DNA from: an uncultured Subdoligranulum sp. | GTDB taxonomy: Bacteria > Bacillota > Clostridia > Oscillospirales > Ruminococcaceae | NCBI GenBank assembly: GCA_904374465.1 | Contig: CAJFFY010000033.1 | Span: 1-29,061 of the forward strand | DNA: 29,061 nucleotides | Reading direction: 5' to 3' | Shown here: piece by piece, positions 24,923 through 29,061 of the stretch | Position numbering within the stretch: position 1 is the first letter of the stretch | Layout of the letters: every line of letters begins with the position of its first letter | Position numbers and translations under genes: made by a program | Notes under the pieces: model-generated | The model's input: the letters and a program-made list of their open reading frames with translations, nothing else | The model's database searches: none | What the model was told of the DNA's origin: nothing

Positions 24923-25657
24923 ATGGGCCGCGCAAAAGGATTTTCCGGGAAAAGAATGCGCCGGTGTCTTGCGTTGTGTGCGGTTTTGCTGCTTGCCAGC
25001 GCAGCAGTGGCCACGGCGTTGGTGCTGCATGCCAACCGGGTCGCCCGTCAGCGGCAGGAGGAAGCCCGCCTGGCGGCCGAACATGCCGCTGCGGAACAGG
25101 CGGCCCTGGCGCAGGCCCGGGCCGAGGAAGAAGCCCGGCAGGAGGAAGAACGCCGCCGTGCGGAGGAGGCGGCAGCCCTGCGCCAACAGCAGGTGGCAGA
25201 TGCCGCCGCTGCCCGCGAAGCCGTACAATATGGCGATAAGCTGGGAACCATCCGGGTGGAAGGAACTCAGATTGACTGTGACCTGTATTGGGGGGACAGC
25301 AACACACAGTTTGATGCCGGAGCCGGTTGCCACGCATCGGACGGTTGTGTGCTGCCCGGGGAAAACGGCACTGTGTTTATCGGCGCGCATACGGGCACCT
25401 ATTTTGCCGATCTGGGATCGGCGGAGGTGGGAGACCGGATCCACCTGCAAACCGAGTGGGGTGAGTTCGTCTATGAAATCACCGAAATGCAGGTGATTTA
25501 TGAAACCGATATCGATAAGGTGCGCTGGGGCGCTGCTGAACCCAGCTGTATCCTTTATACCTGTTATCCCTTCGGCATCCTGACCCACACGGACCGTCGC
25601 TATGCGGTGTATGCAGATCCGGTGGCTGCCGATGCGGACGGTGTGATTCCCCAGTGA
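24923..25657 (+). CDS. Sortase with signal anchor and coiled-coil stalk
   Basis: The 244-residue membrane-anchored transpeptidase has a basic N-terminus and a hydrophobic helix (about 15-36). An Ala/Glu/Gln/Arg-rich segment, predicted helical, spans roughly 40-103, and the sortase barrel fills 104-235. The catalytic triad is His156 in GAHTGTY, Cys214 in LYTCYPFG and Arg225 or Arg226 in TDRRYAVY. The TCYPFG form suggests a class D-like enzyme. The gene starts four bases after fumarase beta with a poor ribosome site, so ATG 24956 is an alternative start. No LPXTG-type substrate gene is visible in the window. Confidence 0.88.
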   Translation: MGRAKGFSGKRMRRCLALCAVLLLASAAVATALVLHANRVARQRQEEARLAAEHAAAEQAALAQARAEEEARQEEERRRAEEAAALRQQQVADAAAAREAVQYGDKLGTIRVEGTQIDCDLYWGDSNTQFDAGAGCHASDGCVLPGENGTVFIGAHTGTYFADLGSAEVGDRIHLQTEWGEFVYEITEMQVIYETDIDKVRWGAAEPSCILYTCYPFGILTHTDRRYAVYADPVAADADGVIPQ

Positions 25658-25664
25658 GCTGCCA

Positions 25665-25693
25665 TTGACAAACCCCGCCAAAGTTGTTACACT
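25665..25693 (+). promoter_or_regulatory. tRNA-Leu promoter
   Basis: Consensus TTGACA (25665-25670) and TACACT (25688-25693) with a 17-base spacer. The start would be near 25700, six bases before the tRNA. The -35 begins eight bases after the sortase stop. Confidence 0.8.
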
Positions 25694-25705
25694 AAACTGT
25701 ACTGG

Positions 25706-25786
25706 GCGGCTATGGCGGAATTGGCAGACGCGCTGGTTTTAGGGTCCAGTGTCCATGACGTGCAGGTTCAAGTCCTGTTAGCCGCA
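25706..25786 (+). tRNA. tRNA-Leu (anticodon UAG)
   Basis: The 7-bp acceptor stem GCGGCTA/TAGCCGC is perfect, the T arm GCAGG-TTCAAGT-CCTGT is intact and a long variable arm marks class II. The anticodon loop TTTAGGG gives UAG. The innermost anticodon-stem pair is T-T, a mild oddity. CCA is not encoded. Confidence 0.95.
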
Positions 25787-25795
25787 TTGTTTTAT

Positions 25796-25837
25796 ATCGC
25801 GCTGCGATACCACGTTGATATCGCAGCGCGATTTTTT
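25796..25837 (+). terminator. Strong terminator between tRNA-Leu and the antiporter gene
   Basis: A perfect 14-bp stem (25796-25809 with 25819-25832) is followed by TTTTTT. It ends tRNA-Leu transcription, yet the ribosome site of the next gene starts only about ten bases later. Confidence 0.92.
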
Positions 25838-25861
25838 CATACCAAAAAGGAGGTGGCGCTT

Positions 25862-27469
25862 TTGAATGAAGCCATTTTGCTGGTGGGGGCAGTCATCCTC
25901 ATCTGCATTCTGATGAACCGTTTTCTCGAAAAGATCCCGGTGCCGTCGCTGCTGATTTTTATTGCACTGGGTATGTGCTTCGGCGAAAACGGCATTTTCC
26001 GGATTGCATTCAATGACTATGCCTTTGTGGATGTCATCTGCTCCGTCAGCCTGATTTTTATCATGTTTTATGGCGGCTTCGGCACAAATCTGCAGGCGGC
26101 CCGCCCGGTGCTGGCACAATCGGTGGTGCTGTCCACGTTGGGGGTGGCGGGTACCGCCGGGGCTGTGGCGGTCTTTGCCCATCTGGCACTGGGGCTTCCC
26201 TGGCTGGAAAGTCTGCTCATCGGCTCGGTGATTTCTTCCACCGACGCGGCCTCCGTGTTCAATATTTTGCGGACCAACAAGCTGGCTCTCAAGTACCACA
26301 CAGACTCCTTACTGGAAGTGGAGTCCGGATCCAACGACCCCATGTCCTATATGCTGACCACCGTGACGCTGTCGCTGATGGCCGGGCAATCGGTCTTTAT
26401 CCCGGCGGTTCTGTTCCGGCAGATCAGTCTTGGCGTGTTGGGCGGCGTGGCCGTGGGGGCGGTCACCGTCTGGCTCATGCGACAGAATGTGCTGGACTCC
26501 CAGCAAAACCGGACGGTGCTTTTGTTTGCCGCTATGCTGCTGGCCTATGCATTGCCATCGGTGCTGGGGGGCAATGGGTATCTGAGTGTTTACCTGTGCG
26601 GTATCTGGATCGGGAACGCGCCCATGTCGCAAAAGCGGTATCTGGTACATTTCTTTGACGTGCTTACCGACGTCTCGCAGGTCATTCTGTTCTTCCTGCT
26701 CGGCCTGCTGGTCACGCCGGTGGAACTGCCCGAGGCCCTGCTGCCTGCATTGGGAATCATGCTGTTTCTGACGCTGGTGGCGCGCCCGGCGGTGGTTACG
26801 GCGTTGCTGCTGCCGTTCCGTGCAACGTGGGGGCAGATCGGCATTGTTTCGTGGGCGGGGTTGCGCGGTGCCGCTTCCATTGTGTTTGCCATATCTGCCG
26901 TGCTCAGCGGTGTGCAGACGCGCAACAATCTGTATAACCTTGTGTTCTGCATCGTGCTGCTTTCCATTGCACTGCAGGGAACGCTGTTGCCCAAAGCGGC
27001 CCGCTTTTTTGGTATGATCGACCAGAACGAAGACGTGGCCAAGACCTTTAATGACTATCATATCGAAAGTGATGTGGATTTCATTAAGATTCACCTGGGC
27101 GGCGGACATCCCTGGTGCGGTCTGACCTTGCGGCAAGCGGCCTTGCCGCCGGAACTGCTGGTGGCTATGGTGGTACGCGGCAGCCGGACCATTGTGCCGG
27201 ATGGGGATACTACCCTGCAGGCGGGGGACTTGCTGGTTCTGGCCGCCCGCGCTTTTGAGGATCGGGAAAATCTTTCGTTGCACGAAATCAATGTGGAGCG
27301 TAACGGTCGCTGGGCCAACAAAGCACTGTGCGAGATTTCTGTGCCGGAGGGACGTTTGATTATCCTGGTCAAACGGGGCGTGGAAACCATGATTCCCACC
27401 GGACATACGGTACTCAAGCCGGGGGATACCCTGGTGGTGGCAGAATCGCTGTCCACGGCGGAGCACTGA
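25862..27469 (+). CDS. CPA1-type monovalent cation/proton antiporter with TrkA-C domains
   Basis: The 535-residue protein has about 12-13 membrane helices in its first 390 residues, with the NhaP2/CvrA-like ion-site segments GSVISSTDAASVF and EVESGSNDP. Two tandem TrkA-C (RCK-C) regulatory domains follow, the first around GGGHPWCGLTLRQAALP and the second around NGRWANKALCEISVP. Such proteins exchange K+ or Na+ for H+ at the membrane, and the cytosolic domains gate them by a nucleotide or ion. The start is TTG 25862, set by AGGAGGT seven bases upstream; the nearby ATG 25866 is out of frame. The longer frame through the tRNA is not coding. No promoter is evident between the tRNA terminator and the gene. 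Confidence 0.9.
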   Translation: MNEAILLVGAVILICILMNRFLEKIPVPSLLIFIALGMCFGENGIFRIAFNDYAFVDVICSVSLIFIMFYGGFGTNLQAARPVLAQSVVLSTLGVAGTAGAVAVFAHLALGLPWLESLLIGSVISSTDAASVFNILRTNKLALKYHTDSLLEVESGSNDPMSYMLTTVTLSLMAGQSVFIPAVLFRQISLGVLGGVAVGAVTVWLMRQNVLDSQQNRTVLLFAAMLLAYALPSVLGGNGYLSVYLCGIWIGNAPMSQKRYLVHFFDVLTDVSQVILFFLLGLLVTPVELPEALLPALGIMLFLTLVARPAVVTALLLPFRATWGQIGIVSWAGLRGAASIVFAISAVLSGVQTRNNLYNLVFCIVLLSIALQGTLLPKAARFFGMIDQNEDVAKTFNDYHIESDVDFIKIHLGGGHPWCGLTLRQAALPPELLVAMVVRGSRTIVPDGDTTLQAGDLLVLAARAFEDRENLSLHEINVERNGRWANKALCEISVPEGRLIILVKRGVETMIPTGHTVLKPGDTLVVAESLSTAEH

Positions 27470-27631
27470 GTGGAAAGATTGTCTTTTTGGGTAGAAACTT
27501 TGGATCTGCTCCGGCATTCGCGCATCACCATGGGGCCTGGCCCGGTATGCAGAAACTATAAATGCCTGAAAGGCATGGAAATTGATAAAATCAAAGTATT
27601 GGACATGGTACGAGATTTCCCTTTATACTGA
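27470..27631 (+). CDS. Possible 53-residue protein following the antiporter
   Basis: GTG 27470 starts directly after the antiporter stop, with GGAG six bases upstream, and the frame ends at TGA 27629-27631, one base before the next terminator stem. The product (MERLSFWVETLDLL...) is basic, lacks a membrane segment and carries two cysteines. I recognise no family. It is AT-richer than its neighbours and may be an untranslated 3' region, but the exact fit between stop codon and terminator is suggestive. Confidence 0.4.
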   Translation: MERLSFWVETLDLLRHSRITMGPGPVCRNYKCLKGMEIDKIKVLDMVRDFPLY

Positions 27632-27632
27632 A

Positions 27633-27676
27633 AGCATGGCAAAGACGTCTGTTGTCTTTGCCATGCTTTCTTTTTT
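27633..27676 (+). terminator. Terminator of the antiporter transcript
   Basis: A perfect 14-bp stem (27633-27646 with 27654-27667) with a 7-base loop is followed by TTCTTTTTT. Confidence 0.92.
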
Positions 27677-27742
27677 GTGCGGTATACAAAACATTGCACA
27701 GCCGTAAAAGAATGAAGTGTGGTATCACGAAGGGAGAGTACT

Positions 27743-28372
27743 ATGTGGAAAGAAAAAGTGCGCAAAGGTTTGGCGAGCATATGGCAATGGGGCGCGCGTT
27801 TGCAGGATCGTCTGCTGTATCATGGTTGTGATTTCGGTTCCTGGGTGGAACCGCAGGAAGCCGGCTTTACGCTGGAGCAGGGCAACCGCTATCAACCCAG
27901 TAACCGGGCATTGCTCCGGGTTCTTGGAGACCTGCCGATCACCTCGCAGGATCGGATATTGGACATCGGTTGCGGGAAAGGGCATGCGATGGTTTTGATG
28001 AGCCGCTTTCCGTTTCAAGAGGTGGCGGGAATCGAGCTTTCTGCTCAATTGCAGGATATTGCCAACCGGAATTTTGCGCGGCTGGGTCTGCCACAATGCA
28101 AGGCGTACCGGGCAGATGCGGCTGTGTATCAGGACTACGATCGGTTTACTTATATTTATCTATTCAATTCGGTGCCCAGGGTGGTGTTTCTGGCGGCCAT
28201 GGAACAGCTTTGCCTCAGTCTGCGGCGTCGTCCGCGCCGTTGTGTGTTGATCTATCTGAATCCGGTTTATCATGAGGAACTGGTACGCAGTACACCCTTC
28301 CGGATGGTGAAGGTGCGCAGCGCGTGGCTGCCTTGGTTTGAATACCGTGTGTACACCAACGGAGAAAACTAA
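27743..28372 (+). CDS. Class I SAM-dependent methyltransferase, substrate unknown
   Basis: The 209-residue protein carries SAM motif I ILDIGCGKG (about residues 73-81), an acidic post-I residue in GIELSAQ and a YIYLFNSVP motif IV-like segment. The N-terminal 60 residues are basic and aromatic. The fold is clear but nothing indicates the substrate; a small-molecule or protein target is possible. ATG 27743 follows AGGGAGAG. The upstream in-frame start at 27719 lacks a ribosome site. It is a single gene between two terminators. Confidence 0.85.
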   Translation: MWKEKVRKGLASIWQWGARLQDRLLYHGCDFGSWVEPQEAGFTLEQGNRYQPSNRALLRVLGDLPITSQDRILDIGCGKGHAMVLMSRFPFQEVAGIELSAQLQDIANRNFARLGLPQCKAYRADAAVYQDYDRFTYIYLFNSVPRVVFLAAMEQLCLSLRRRPRRCVLIYLNPVYHEELVRSTPFRMVKVRSAWLPWFEYRVYTNGEN

Positions 28373-28376
28373 ACAA

Positions 28377-28410
28377 GAAAAAAGGAACGACAAAATGTCG
28401 TTCCTTTTTT
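28377..28410. terminator. Bidirectional terminator shared by the methyltransferase and tRNA-Tyr
   Basis: A 12-bp stem (28381-28392 with 28396-28407) with a 3-base loop is flanked by TTTTTT on the plus strand and, on the minus strand, by TTTTTTCTTG. It ends the methyltransferase mRNA from the left and the tRNA from the right. Confidence 0.9.
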
Positions 28411-28494
28411 GGTGGGAGCTGGTGGATTCGAACCACCGAAGCATTAAGCAGCAGATTTACAGTCTGTCCCCATTGGCCACTCGGGAAAGCTCCC
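28410..28494 (-). tRNA. tRNA-Tyr (anticodon GUA)
   Basis: The acceptor stem GGGAGCT/AGCTCCC, the T arm GGTGG-TTCGAAT-CCACC and the anticodon stem CAGA/TCTG with loop CTGTAAA give tRNA-Tyr(GUA). It has the long variable arm of class II, and CCA is encoded at 28410-28412. It has its own promoter and terminator. Confidence 0.96.
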
Positions 28495-28533
28495 TTATCT
28501 TGTTGTCTGCACCCGACGTCCGAGTGCTTGATT

Positions 28534-28562
28534 ATTATAGCAAAGGAATCCGGAAAATGCAA
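28534..28562 (-). promoter_or_regulatory. tRNA-Tyr promoter
   Basis: TTGCAT (28557-28562) and a consensus TATAAT (28534-28539) lie 17 bases apart on the minus strand, with an extended TGC before the -10. Confidence 0.85.
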
Positions 28563-28564
28563 GC

Positions 28565-28594
28565 TTTTTTTTCGAATTTTTTAAACTTTTTTTT
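28565..28594 (-). promoter_or_regulatory. Phased A-tracts upstream of the tRNA-Tyr promoter
   Basis: On the minus strand, A-tracts of 8, 6 and 8 bases lie at 28565-28572, 28577-28582 and 28587-28594, with centres exactly 11 bp apart. They start three bases upstream of the -35. This is the pattern of intrinsically curved DNA and of an UP element that boosts stable-RNA promoters. Confidence 0.6.
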
Positions 28595-28694
28595 GCAAAT
28601 TGCAAAAAGATCGAAGTGTCGAGATTTTTGCGCCAGAAAAGTTGGCCGGTCAGAAGCAGAAAAGCCTCTGATCAGCCATGGTAGGTGTCGTTAC

Positions 28695-28723
28695 TTGCTT
28701 TTTTTATAAAAATCCGCTATAAT
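28695..28723 (+). promoter_or_regulatory. Strong promoter facing the non-coding stretch and tRNA-Arg genes
   Basis: TTGCTT (28695-28700) and consensus TATAAT (28718-28723) have a 17-base spacer. The start would be near 28730. The stretch 28595-28690 before it shows only a small hairpin around 28650-28671 and no ORF. Confidence 0.75.
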
Positions 28724-28729
28724 AATACA

Positions 28730-28930
28730 GTTCGCCAACACACAGATTGCACAATAAGAGCATAATGTTGGCAGCGTGGATCCAAGACAGAGAAAACTTT
28801 GGGGGAACCGCATGACAGGGGAGAAACCACTGTTTTTGAAGTTCCATTGAACAGAGAAGTTGTTTCCTAGCTGCACCGACATCAGGTCGGTAGAGGCGAG
28901 AAGTTTAGGGAAAATTGAATAAGATTGAAA
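28730..28930 (+). ncRNA. Candidate structured non-coding RNA, unassigned
   Basis: About 200 bases follow a strong promoter with no convincing ORF; the longest ATG frames here are 12-16 codons. Several helices can be drawn: GCCAACA/TGTTGGC (28734-28740 with 28766-28772), GGAAC/GTTCC (28804-28808 with 28841-28845) enclosing ACAG/CTGT, and CCGAC/GTCGG (28876-28880 with 28886-28890). TTCGCC (28731-28736) could also pair with GGCGAG (28895-28900) to close the whole. It may be a free RNA (a 6S-like RNA is one thought, without motif proof) or just the leader of the tRNA transcript. No terminator separates it from the tRNA. Confidence 0.4.
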
Positions 28931-28933
28931 TGA

Positions 28934-29002
28934 GTCTCAGTAGCTCAGCTGGATAGAGCACGCGCCTCCTAAGCGGCAGTTCGTTCGAATCCTGTTGAGC
29001 CT
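28934..29002 (+). tRNA. tRNA-Arg (CCU)-like sequence with a damaged 3' half
   Basis: The first 40 bases are a normal tRNA: GTCTCAG, D arm GCTC/GAGC, and anticodon loop CTCCTAA giving CCU. After the loop the sequence is about 5-8 bases short. The 5' half of the T stem is lost (TTCGTTCG replaces it), the anticodon stem is mismatched near its base, and the acceptor closes with a T-C mismatch. It is probably a pseudo-tRNA, or a real gene hit by sequencing or assembly errors near a contig end. Confidence 0.6.
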
Positions 29003-29026
29003 GAAAATTGAATATTTGTTGTATAA

Positions 29027-29061
29027 GCCCCCGTACCTCACCGGGATAGAGGGTCCGCCTC
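29027..29061 (+). tRNA. tRNA-Arg-like gene, cut by window end
   Basis: The 35 bases GCCCCCG-TA-CCTC, loop, GAGG-G-TCCGC-CTC read as acceptor strand, intact D arm and the start of an anticodon loop whose first anticodon base is C. The acceptor and TCCGC stem resemble Clostridia tRNA-Arg(CCU). The D-stem carries CCTC/GAGG instead of the usual GCTC/GAGC, a compensated change. The anticodon cannot be completed within the window. Confidence 0.6.

Noticed and set aside
25712..25861. N-terminal extension of the antiporter frame through tRNA-Leu
   Set aside because: The frame overlaps the tRNA and terminator. A strong ribosome site at 25848-25854 sets the start at TTG 25862.
28795..28815. T-box-like sequence GGGGGAACCGC
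   Set aside because: The stretch before it from the promoter is too short for a T-box stem I and specifier loop, and no amino-acid gene follows, only tRNA sequences.

Overview
The window looks like the chromosome of a GC-rich (around 60%) gut Clostridia, probably an Oscillospiraceae/Ruminococcaceae member near Faecalibacterium, Gemmiger or Subdoligranulum. That placement is inferred from gene content (single-chain PurL, stand-alone AICAR transformylase plus a PurO-type cyclohydrolase, Firmicutes-style MetA/MetY) and from the strong Shine-Dalgarno sites and -35/-10 promoters. It was not checked by any search.

Layout. (1) 1-480: an AT-richer edge with the start of a small gene that resembles mobile-element cargo, a long terminator hairpin and an exact 66-bp tandem duplication. 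(2) 483-13391, minus strand: a ten-gene de novo purine operon, transcribed purE-purC-purF-purM-purN-purO-AICAR transformylase-purD-purL-purB. It starts from a promoter near 13600 and has a structured leader ending in an intrinsic terminator just before purE. (3) 13803-16245: a PsiE-like membrane protein gene (plus strand) converging on fhs (minus strand). fhs has a ZTP riboswitch whose 3' end overlaps a terminator. (4) 16246-19300, minus strand: metY-metA-glycosyltransferase. (5) 19552-20844, plus strand: purA, divergent from metY. (6) 20921-25657, plus strand: a tightly packed set of CDF metal exporter, malic enzyme, fumarase alpha, a 65-residue protein with a duplicated motif, fumarase beta and a sortase. 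(7) 25665-29061: tRNA-Leu, a CPA1-type antiporter, a possible 53-residue ORF, a methyltransferase, tRNA-Tyr (minus strand), a promoter-driven non-coding stretch with several hairpins, a damaged tRNA-Arg and a second tRNA-Arg cut by the window end.

How it fits together. The purine operon and purA cover most of PRPP to AMP; purK is absent, purQ and purS are replaced by the long PurL, and purH is split in two. Fhs makes the 10-formyl-THF used by PurN and by the AICAR transformylase. The ZTP riboswitch links fhs to the intermediate that builds up when formyl-THF is short. MetA carries Glu111, which predicts O-acetylhomoserine, the substrate of MetY next to it. Malic enzyme and fumarase form a fumarate-malate-pyruvate module.

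The observations most worth a second look are the purE leader RNA, which matches no riboswitch class I recognise, the small RTIDIPLDG-repeat protein encoded between the two fumarase subunits, and the possible ncRNA upstream of the terminal tRNA-Arg genes.
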